DNA of 14,472 nt, from assembly GCA_002691835.1 (NCBI GenBank), contig NZJA01000073.1, positions 1 through 14,472 of the forward strand, written 5' to 3'. A program made the translations under genes and the position numbers. Origin of the DNA: Planctomycetota bacterium. GTDB lineage: Bacteria; Planctomycetota; UBA8108; UBA1146. Each line of letters opens with the position of its first letter. Position 1 is the first letter of the stretch. This document shows, in pieces, positions 7,934 to 13,562 of the stretch. The notes below the pieces were generated by a model. The model was not told the origin of the DNA. It saw nothing but the letters and a program-made list of their open reading frames with translations, and made no database searches.

Positions 7934-7989
7934 TCCCTTCAGCGGTAGACTCTTTCGCTGGTATACAGACCCCGAATGCTTGGATCTTC

Positions 7990-8010
7990 CGGGGCTGCCC
8001 CGTGATTTTT
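7990..8010 (+). terminator. Terminator-like hairpin between coaD and ridA
   Basis: CGGGG (7990-7994) pairs with CCCCG (7998-8002) around CTG, and TGATTTTT follows, with five T at 8006-8010. This is a compact intrinsic-terminator layout 57 bases after the coaD stop. It ends one base before the ridA ribosome binding site AAGGAG (8011-8016), so it could instead act as a leader attenuator or partial terminator for the ridA operon. The stem is only five pairs. Confidence 0.4.
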
Positions 8011-8024
8011 AAGGAGCCTCTGCA

Positions 8025-8423
8025 ATGTCCGACCAGAAGCGCAAAGCGATTCACACCGATCAAGCTCCGAAAGCCATCGGACCCTACTCCCAAGCACTAG
8101 AGGTCGATGGTTGGGTCTACTGTTCAGGTCAGATCCCGATTGTTCCAGAGGATGGATCCATCGTTCGGGGAGTCGAGCAGCAGGCCCATCAGGCTCTTAA
8201 AAATCTGGGGGAAGTTCTTCAGGCTGCTGATTGCAGTTTTGGAGATGTCGTCAAGACCCAGGTTTACCTCGCAGACATGGCTGATTTCGATGTGGTGAAT
8301 AAAGTCTATTCTCAGTTCTTCATCGAACCCTATCCGGCACGGGCCTGTATTCAGGCCGCGGCATTGCCGAAGGGGGTGGATGTGGAGATTGATGCTGTTG
8401 CCCGGAAGAGAGAATCCCGTTGA
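8025..8423 (+). CDS. ridA: RidA family reactive intermediate (enamine/imine) deaminase
   Basis: RidA (YjgF/YER057c/UK114 family, 132 residues, normal length) hydrolyses reactive enamine and imine intermediates such as 2-aminoacrylate released by PLP enzymes, protecting other enzymes from damage. It acts in the cytoplasm as a trimer in known examples. Family features are [20 protein letters not shown] (residues 19-38), then the central helix [20 protein letters not shown] and [14 protein letters not shown]. The active-site arginine is R106 in [20 protein letters not shown], with E121 in the following strand. A strong ribosome binding site AAGGAG (8011-8016) lies eight bases before ATG 8025. 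Its stop codon overlaps the start of the oppD-type gene, so it is likely the first gene of a five-gene operon running to the uracil-DNA glycosylase. Confidence 0.93.
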   Translation: MSDQKRKAIHTDQAPKAIGPYSQALEVDGWVYCSGQIPIVPEDGSIVRGVEQQAHQALKNLGEVLQAADCSFGDVVKTQVYLADMADFDVVNKVYSQFFIEPYPARACIQAAALPKGVDVEIDAVARKRESR

Positions 8424-9427
8424 GCTCTGCAGATCCACTGCTCTCCATTGAAGACTTGAAAACGTGGTTTTACACCGACGACGGGGTCGCCCGTGCTGTC
8501 GATGGAGTCAGTTACGCGATTCGCCCAGGAGAGACTTTGGGGGTTGTCGGTGAATCCGGGTGCGGGAAATCCGTGACGGCGATGAGCATCCTGCAGCTGG
8601 TCCCAACACCTCCCGGAAAATACGTCGGCGGCAAAATCATGTTCAAAGGCGAAAATCTTCTCGATAAAGAAGAAGCCGAAATGCGCAAGATTCGCGGCAA
8701 GGAAATCTCCGTGATTTTCCAGGAGCCGATGACCAGCCTGAATCCTGTCTTTCGGGTCGGGGATCAGATTGGTGAGTCACTTCGGTTACACGAGGGAATG
8801 AGTCGTGCTGAAGCTCGTGAACGCAGTATCGAGTTGCTGAGACAGGTCGGAATCCCATCTCCGGAGCAGCGCATCGATGAATACCCCCATCAACTGTCAG
8901 GGGGGATGAAGCAGCGGGTCATGATCGCCATTGCACTCGCCTGCAACCCAGCCCTTCTCATTGCGGATGAACCCACGACCGCTCTCGATGTCACCATTCA
9001 AGCTCAGATCCTTGAGTTGCTCAGGGGACTGCAGAAGGAAAAGGGGATGGCGATCCTCATGATTACTCATGATCTGGGAGTCGTCGCCGAAAATGCGGAC
9101 CATGTCGTCGTCATGTATGCCGGTAAGGTGGTCGAAAGTGCGCCTGTTGAGGAGCTCTTTGAGAATCCAAAACATCCATACACGGTCGGACTCTTCCGTT
9201 CATTACCGAGGCTGGACCAGGAAAGTGATCGACTTGAAGTGATCGAGGGGAACGTTCCCAATCCTCTGCAATTTCCTACCGGTTGTAAATTCCGACCTCG
9301 CTGTCTTCATGCGAGTGAGACCTGTGCCGAGACAGAGCCTAAACTCGATCAAGCCGGGGATCACCATTTGGTGTCTTGTCATCATTGGGAGGAAGTCTTT
9401 AAGGCTTCAGGAAATGGAGCCGTCTGA
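8420..9427 (+). CDS. oppD: Oligopeptide/dipeptide ABC transporter ATPase, OppD/DppD type
   Basis: This 335-residue ATPase subunit belongs to a peptide/nickel-type ABC importer. It has Walker A GESGCGKS (44-51), Q-loop Gln101 in [12 protein letters not shown], signature LSGGMKQR (159-166), Walker B LLIADEP (179-185) and His217 in the switch loop. The C-terminal oligopeptide-transporter extension has C289-x5-C295-x6-C302-x17-C320; the corresponding cysteines in structurally studied OppD/DppD proteins bind a [4Fe-4S] cluster. The start is a TTG at 8420 that overlaps the ridA stop (TTGA), with AGAGAG about nine bases upstream, implying translational coupling. The family N terminus ([11 protein letters not shown]) follows directly, supporting this start. 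No permease or binding-protein gene lies in the window, so the substrate is unknown. Confidence 0.92.
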   Translation: MSSADPLLSIEDLKTWFYTDDGVARAVDGVSYAIRPGETLGVVGESGCGKSVTAMSILQLVPTPPGKYVGGKIMFKGENLLDKEEAEMRKIRGKEISVIFQEPMTSLNPVFRVGDQIGESLRLHEGMSRAEARERSIELLRQVGIPSPEQRIDEYPHQLSGGMKQRVMIAIALACNPALLIADEPTTALDVTIQAQILELLRGLQKEKGMAILMITHDLGVVAENADHVVVMYAGKVVESAPVEELFENPKHPYTVGLFRSLPRLDQESDRLEVIEGNVPNPLQFPTGCKFRPRCLHASETCAETEPKLDQAGDHHLVSCHHWEEVFKASGNGAV

Positions 9428-10434
9428 TGAGTGAAAAAGAAACCCCTTTGTTGGAGGTCGAGGATCTGCGGACCTGGTTCCCCATTCGATCGGGCGTTTT
9501 GTCGAAAGTCACAGGGCAAGTGAAGGCTGTCGATGGGGTGAGCTTTTCTTTAGGTCGTAAGCAGACACTCGGTCTCGTCGGGGAATCCGGCTGCGGCAAG
9601 ACGACGGTGGGACGCTCGATCCTGAGACTGGTTGAACCGACCGCGGGTAACGTCCGTTTTGATGGAATTGATGTTCGGAAAACCGAAGGCGAAGACCTGA
9701 GGGCATTACGCAAGCGGATGCAGATCATTTTTCAGGATCCATACGGGTCTCTGAACCCGAGGATGACGGTGGGCTCCATTCTGAGTGAGGGCCCTCATAT
9801 CCATCAAATGGGATCTGAAGCAGAAATTCGTGAACGGGTTCAACATCTGATGGATCGCTGTGGACTGGACCCCATCAATCATATCAATCGCTATCCCCAT
9901 GAGTTTTCCGGGGGACAACGCCAGCGTGTTGGAATTGCGAGAGCGCTCTCCGTGGAACCTGAGTTCATCGTCTGCGATGAAGCCGTCAGTGCTTTGGACG
10001 TTTCGATTCAGGCGCAAATCATTAATCTGTTATTGGATCTCCAGGACGAGTTCGATCTTTCTTATCTCTTTATCGCTCATGATCTGGCTGTGGTGGAGCT
10101 CATTAGTGACCGTGTGGCTGTGATGTATCTGGGGAAAATCGTCGAAGAGGCCGAGTCGAAAAATCTTTATTCGAACCCTCGGCACCCCTATACCCGCGCG
10201 CTTCTTTCTGCAGTCCCGGAAACAGATCCGAAACGGAAAAAAAATCGGATACTCCTCGAGGGAGATGTTCCTTCACCCATCAATCCTCCGCCGGGTTGTC
10301 CTTTTCACACGCGGTGTCCTGAAGCTGGACCTCGCTGTTCAGTGGAGGTTCCTGAGGGGATTACCGTGGGCGAAGGACATTTCAGCTATTGCTGGTTGGA
10401 CAACCCCGCCGGAACCGGTGAGAAATCCGCTTAG
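9427..10434 (+). CDS. oppF: Oligopeptide/dipeptide ABC transporter ATPase, OppF/DppF type
   Basis: This is the second ATPase of the importer, 335 residues, which in known systems pairs with OppD at the inner face of the membrane. It has Walker A GESGCGKT (52-59), Gln103 in [14 protein letters not shown], signature FSGGQRQR (160-167), DEAVSALD (184-191) and His218. The [16 protein letters not shown] block and the [15 protein letters not shown] segment are typical of the F rather than the D subunit. The C terminus has C291-x5-C297-x6-C304-x17-C322, the same spacing as in the preceding protein. Retention of all four cysteines in the F subunit is worth noting. ATG 9427 shares one base with the oppD stop (TGATG) and follows GGAG by about seven bases, so the two are coupled. 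Confidence 0.92.
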   Translation: MSEKETPLLEVEDLRTWFPIRSGVLSKVTGQVKAVDGVSFSLGRKQTLGLVGESGCGKTTVGRSILRLVEPTAGNVRFDGIDVRKTEGEDLRALRKRMQIIFQDPYGSLNPRMTVGSILSEGPHIHQMGSEAEIRERVQHLMDRCGLDPINHINRYPHEFSGGQRQRVGIARALSVEPEFIVCDEAVSALDVSIQAQIINLLLDLQDEFDLSYLFIAHDLAVVELISDRVAVMYLGKIVEEAESKNLYSNPRHPYTRALLSAVPETDPKRKKNRILLEGDVPSPINPPPGCPFHTRCPEAGPRCSVEVPEGITVGEGHFSYCWLDNPAGTGEKSA

Positions 10435-10461
10435 GCGGAGATATTCGGGAAAGAAGTCGGA

Positions 10462-11781
10462 ATGCCTGACTGCGCCTTTGTTACCTTTGGTTGCAAGATC
10501 AACCAGTATGACACCCAGGCGATCCGAGAAGAAATTCTCGATCTTGGATATCAAGAGGTCGATAAAGCCGAGGGCGTCGATCTCGTGGTCGTCAACTCTT
10601 GCACAGTGACAGAGCGTGCAGGCCTCAAGGTTGAAGAGCGCGTCAAATCTCTGACAAAGAAAAATCCAAATGCGGATGTGATTGTTACCGGGTGTATCTC
10701 GGAGGATGACCGTGAACGTCTGGTTGAAATCCCAGGAGTTGTACATCTCATCGGAAACGAAGAGAAGCATCGTGTTGCCGAGATTGTCGCAGGGGCTGAT
10801 CCATCTGAAGGACTGACGAAGCGGAAGTCTCGCGATATTTTTGGTTTGAAAATATCCGGTTTCGAGGGACGCACTCGGGCTTTTCTGAAAATCCAGGATG
10901 GTTGCGATTCCTTTTGTAGTTACTGCATCATTCCTTACCTGCGTGGAGGCTCACGGAGCCGTGATCACCAGCCTGTTCTTGAGGAGGCGGGTAGATTGGC
11001 AGAGGCTGGTTTTTCTGAACTGGTTTTGACAGGAATCCATCTACGACAATGGGGACGAGATCTGGGCATCGACGATGGTTTAGGTCGATTGCTGACAGAG
11101 CTTCGACAGATTTCTGGAATCGAACGGATTCGCCTGTCTTCCATCGGTGAGGGGGCTTTTACCGATCGCTTTCTTCAAGCATTTGAAGAGGATGAGGGGC
11201 TTTGTCGGTTTTTTCATGTACCTCTGCAAAGTGGTAGCTCTAAAATTCTGGAAGCCATGGGACGTGATTACTCATTGGAGGAATTCCGCGAAGCGATGCA
11301 GAGGGTTCGTCATCGTTTACCGGATGCGACTGTGGCAACAGATCTCATCATTGGATTTCCTGGTGAAACGGAAGAGGACTTCCAGGAGTCCATGAATCTT
11401 GTTGAGGAATTTCGTTTCGCAAAAGTTCATCTCTTTCCCTACAGTCCGCGCCCGCGTACTCGTGCCGCACGGTTGCCAGATCATGTTTCTCCTCAGGTCA
11501 GGCATGAACGGATGGTGCGTGCCCGTCAGCATTGTGAGCGGATTCAAAAGAGAGTCGCAGAAAAGCGTTTGGGTCAGCAGGTGAAAGTTCTCATCGAGAA
11601 AGTGGATTCAAACGGGGGAGGCGAAGGTCTGTCGCGTGAGGGGCTCAGAGTTCAGATTCCGCGCAGTCCTGTTTCAAGAGAACTGATTTCGAGAGGTGAG
11701 GAACTCCTCGTCAAACTTGCGACGGTCGATGGTGATCGTTTTCACGGCGAATCGATCGTTGAGGAGTCTGTTCATGTCTGA
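10462..11781 (+). CDS. mtaB: tRNA N6-threonylcarbamoyladenosine methylthiotransferase
   Basis: MtaB converts t6A37 to ms2t6A37 in ANN-decoding tRNAs using two [4Fe-4S] clusters and SAM. The 439-residue protein has the N-terminal UPF0004 domain with C11 (TFGCKINQYDTQ), C47 (VVNSCTVTE) and C78 (VTGCISE). The radical-SAM motif is C148-x3-C152-x2-C155 in IQDGCDSFCSYCIIPYLRGG. The C-terminal TRAM-like RNA-binding region begins near residue 370. The GCKxNQYD[ST]Q motif and the overall layout favour MtaB over MiaB or RimO. ATG 10462 fits the family N terminus; the ribosome binding site is weak (AAGAAG region), suggesting dependence on translation of the upstream oppF, which ends 27 bases earlier. 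A small inverted repeat, TCCGC-TTAG-GCGGA, surrounds the oppF stop. Its end overlaps the next start. Confidence 0.92.
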   Translation: MPDCAFVTFGCKINQYDTQAIREEILDLGYQEVDKAEGVDLVVVNSCTVTERAGLKVEERVKSLTKKNPNADVIVTGCISEDDRERLVEIPGVVHLIGNEEKHRVAEIVAGADPSEGLTKRKSRDIFGLKISGFEGRTRAFLKIQDGCDSFCSYCIIPYLRGGSRSRDHQPVLEEAGRLAEAGFSELVLTGIHLRQWGRDLGIDDGLGRLLTELRQISGIERIRLSSIGEGAFTDRFLQAFEEDEGLCRFFHVPLQSGSSKILEAMGRDYSLEEFREAMQRVRHRLPDATVATDLIIGFPGETEEDFQESMNLVEEFRFAKVHLFPYSPRPRTRAARLPDHVSPQVRHERMVRARQHCERIQKRVAEKRLGQQVKVLIEKVDSNGGGEGLSREGLRVQIPRSPVSRELISRGEELLVKLATVDGDRFHGESIVEESVHV

Positions 11782-12562
11782 GCAAGATACTGCTGGAAAA
11801 CTTCATTATCCTGCGGACCTTCATGATCGGTCTTTGGCGGGCTGGGGCATCCGCCGCCGCAGGGGAGATCTCGCTTCCCCAGTGGCGGGGCCGCCTGAAA
11901 TCCCAGTGAGTGACTCTCGGGCGCTGGATACCGAACCGGAAGTTCTAGCCAGCCCTGACGTTGGGCTGGAGAAGACCTCGGAACGGGTTTCTCCAGCGGT
12001 AAACCCTCTGGGGCTGGCGGATTTGGCGAATTTGGTTTCGGACTGCCGGAAGTGCAGCCTCTGTGAGTCCCGAATTCAGACGGTCTTTGGGGTCGGAGAT
12101 CCCCAGGCTCGCCTGATGTTTGTCGGCGAGGCTCCAGGAGCTGAGGAGGACCGGACGGGTGAACCCTTTGTCGGCCGTGCGGGCCAGCTTCTTGACAGAA
12201 TCGTTTCCCAAGGACTAAAGTTAACCCGCGAACAGGTTTACATTGCGAATCTTTTGAAATGTCGCCCGCCCGAGAATCGAGACCCTCAACCTGTTGAAGT
12301 GGCAAGTTGCCAACCCTATCTAGAGCAGCAGATTGAGGCGATTCAGCCACAATTGATCGTTGCGCTGGGGCGCCCAGCGGCCATGTTTTTGACAGGGCAG
12401 GAGACTTCCCTGAAGCGGTTACGCGGGGAATCTCATCAATACAAAGGGATCCCTGTCGTCGTGACGTATCACCCGGCTTTCCTTCTGCGGCAGCCCCAGT
12501 ACAAGGCGGATTGCTGGCAAGATCTCCAACAAGTGATCGCCGCTCTCGACCTTCCGCGCTGA
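11774..12562 (+). CDS. Family 4 (UDGa-type) uracil-DNA glycosylase
   Basis: This enzyme removes uracil from DNA as the first step of base-excision repair. The 262-residue protein has a non-conserved, Pro/Asp/Glu-rich N-terminal extension (about residues 1-80), then the catalytic domain. Iron-sulfur ligands are C91-x2-C94 ([11 protein letters not shown]), C163 ([12 protein letters not shown]) and C179 (EVASCQPYL), matching the four-cysteine pattern of family 4; C97 is extra. Active-site motif 1 is [20 protein letters not shown] from residue 119 and motif 2 is HPAFLLR (233-239). ATG 11774 overlaps the mtaB stop by eight bases, and GAGGAG (11761-11766) sits seven bases upstream. Starts further upstream within mtaB have no such site. 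It is the last gene of the ridA-to-UDG run, followed by a 1-kb gap. Confidence 0.93.
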   Translation: MSEQDTAGKLHYPADLHDRSLAGWGIRRRRGDLASPVAGPPEIPVSDSRALDTEPEVLASPDVGLEKTSERVSPAVNPLGLADLANLVSDCRKCSLCESRIQTVFGVGDPQARLMFVGEAPGAEEDRTGEPFVGRAGQLLDRIVSQGLKLTREQVYIANLLKCRPPENRDPQPVEVASCQPYLEQQIEAIQPQLIVALGRPAAMFLTGQETSLKRLRGESHQYKGIPVVVTYHPAFLLRQPQYKADCWQDLQQVIAALDLPR

Positions 12563-12632
12563 CGGTCCCGTCCGCAGATTTTCGAAATCCTCTGGAAGAT
12601 CGAATTTTGGCAAATGAGACTGTTTCGGGACG

Positions 12633-12660
12633 TTGACTCCGGGTTTCAGGGATCTATACT
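12633..12660 (+). promoter_or_regulatory. Near-consensus sigma70-type promoter
   Basis: TTGACT (12633-12638) and TATACT (12655-12660) each match the vegetative consensus at 5 of 6 positions, with a 16-base spacer. This is the best promoter-like sequence I found in the window. It lies about 70 bases after the glycosylase stop and would start transcription near 12667, about 72 bases before the small ORF at 12739. Confidence 0.55.
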
Positions 12661-12680
12661 TCCCTCTTCCCCGAGAGGGA
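12661..12680 (+). other. Perfect 7-base hairpin at the predicted transcription start
   Basis: TCCCTCT (12661-12667) pairs with AGAGGGA (12674-12680) around a 6-base loop. It lies directly after the -10 box, so it covers the expected start point. It may be a 5' RNA hairpin, an operator at the promoter, or a terminator for the upstream operon (ATTTCGTCATT follows, only weakly T-rich). These cannot be told apart by sequence alone. Confidence 0.4.
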
Positions 12681-12738
12681 TTTCGTCATTCCGGGCTGTG
12701 GTTCGGTTGGGCTGAAATCGTGTTTGGGGAAGGAAAGA

Positions 12739-12876
12739 ATGAATCGAGGGGTATCTCGCGAGGCGTCAGCAGGCATTGAAATTGTCCGCTGTAAAGAAGA
12801 CGTCAAAGTAAGCGTGCCCTTTCGAAAAATTTACGGATACGAGGTCGAGACTTTCGGTGGGAAACGGGGACGTTGA
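12739..12876 (+). CDS. Candidate 45-residue small protein
   Basis: An ATG at 12739 is preceded by GGGGAAGGAAAG (12727-12738), a good purine-rich ribosome binding site, and opens 45 codons to TGA 12874-12876. The predicted peptide begins MNRGVSREAS, continues GIEIVRCKEDVKVSVPFRKI and ends GYEVETFGGKRGR. It is basic, has a single Cys18, no signal peptide and no membrane segment. I do not recognise it. It lies 72 bases after the predicted start of a near-consensus promoter, which supports expression. It could equally be the leader or remnant of something else, since nothing follows it in an operon. Confidence 0.35.
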   Translation: MNRGVSREASAGIEIVRCKEDVKVSVPFRKIYGYEVETFGGKRGR

Positions 12877-13069
12877 CCGCCGGAATGGTGTGCAGTGCAA
12901 ACGAACGGTGATGGGTTTACAGCGATCTTTTGGATGGCCGTCTGACCTGGAAAAGTTCGTTGCCGACCGTGTGATCCTTCGAGTTTTCGGGGAGTATTTG
13001 GGAGCAATGGATCGGGGAAGATTCGGTTGCTGCTCACACCTCTTACCCGGGTGCCGAAGTCGTCTGCGT

Positions 13070-13093
13070 CGGTGTCAGTTTGGGTGTCAGTTT
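13070..13093. repeat. 12-base direct repeat, two copies
   Basis: CGGTGTCAGTTT (13070-13081) is followed by GGGTGTCAGTTT (13082-13093), 11 of 12 identical. Confidence 0.7.
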
Positions 13094-13156
13094 GACTGAT
13101 TTGTTTTGTGGGTGATTTGGAAGAATGAATCACAACGAAACTTTTCGCCAGATGGA

Positions 13157-13174
13157 GAATTCTCAGAGTTCTCA
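13157..13174. repeat. 9-base direct repeat, two copies
   Basis: GAATTCTCA (13157-13165) is followed by GAGTTCTCA (13166-13174), 8 of 9 identical. The first copy overlaps the palindrome GAGAATTCTC (13155-13164). It is short enough to be chance on its own; its position in a chain of repeats makes it worth listing. Confidence 0.4.
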
Positions 13175-13205
13175 TCCGTGCGGAAAAGGTCAAGGGTCCT
13201 ATCGC

Positions 13206-13231
13206 TGCGTGTCATTTGTGCGTGTCATTTG
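13206..13231. repeat. 13-base direct repeat, two identical copies
   Basis: TGCGTGTCATTTG occurs at 13206-13218 and again at 13219-13231 with no mismatch and no spacer. Confidence 0.85.
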
Positions 13232-13252
13232 CCTGAGTATTGCCTGAGTGTC
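13231..13252. repeat. 11-base direct repeat, two copies
   Basis: GCCTGAGTATT (13231-13241) is followed by GCCTGAGTGTC (13242-13252), 9 of 11 identical. Its first base is the last base of the 13-base repeat, so the two repeats abut. Confidence 0.6.
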
Positions 13253-13257
13253 CTGTG

Positions 13258-13337
13258 TTTTCGCATGAAGTTGTTTTCGCATGCAGTTGTTTTCGCATGC
13301 AGTTGTTTTCGCATGCAGTTGTTTTCGCATGCAGTCT
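13258..13337. repeat. 16-base direct repeat, four full copies and a partial fifth
   Basis: The unit TTTTCGCATGCAGTTG occurs at 13258-13273 (one mismatch), 13274-13289, 13290-13305 and 13306-13321 (the last three identical). A fifth copy at 13322-13337 matches for the first 14 bases. Each exact copy contains the palindrome GCATGC. There are no spacers, so it is not a CRISPR array. Confidence 0.95.
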
Positions 13338-13516
13338 GTTGCTCGCTGTGAATCTGTTTTGCTTGTTTTGAAACAATCAGAACTCCCGACACTGAGCCAA
13401 CTGCATCAAGAGAGATCCGGAAATGGAAACGTCGTTCACGAAGTTTTCGTTCCCGAGATTGAGTATTGTGTTGAAGTGAAGATTCGTACCATTCGATTGG
13501 CCATTGCAGGCTGATC

Positions 13517-13546
13517 GCCGAGGGCCCGGTTGCCGAGGGCCTGACG
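13517..13546. repeat. 15-base direct repeat, two copies, just before pilM
   Basis: GCCGAGGGCCCGGTT (13517-13531) is followed by GCCGAGGGCCTGACG (13532-13546); the first ten bases are identical. The second copy ends three bases before the purine-rich ribosome binding site of pilM. Confidence 0.6.
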
Positions 13547-13562
13547 GTGGAGAGAGGTATTC

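Larger units (their letters stand above)
12563..13562. other. 1-kb gap between the uracil-DNA glycosylase gene and pilM
   Basis: Apart from a 45-codon candidate ORF near the 5' side, I see no convincing protein gene, tRNA or rRNA here. The left third has a good promoter and a hairpin. The right part (about 13070-13550) is a chain of short tandem repeats with different unit lengths, listed separately. Between them (12877-13069) the sequence is unremarkable. A decayed gene cannot be excluded. No clear promoter for pilM was found. Confidence 0.5.

Noticed and set aside
7938..7967. Promoter for ridA (TTCAGC, 18-base spacer, TATACA)
   Set aside because: The -35 box matches at only 3 of 6 positions and the terminator-like hairpin lies downstream of it; too weak to list as a feature.
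12857..13099. 80-codon + strand open frame in the 1-kb gap
   Set aside because: It overlaps the better supported 45-codon ORF, has no convincing ribosome binding site, and its end (CQFGCQF) is translated 12-base repeat.
12831..13193. 120-codon open frame on the - strand in the 1-kb gap
   Set aside because: Composition is Ser/Thr/Pro/Arg-rich without recognisable motifs, it overlaps a tandem repeat, and no ribosome binding site was evident.
13258..13337. CRISPR array
   Set aside because: The 16-base copies are directly adjacent with no spacers and no cas genes are present.
13281..13514. 77-codon + strand open frame starting inside the 16-base repeat array
   Set aside because: The first third is translated repeat and the start is a GCATGC copy. 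The last 30 codons look slightly protein-like but have no start of their own.
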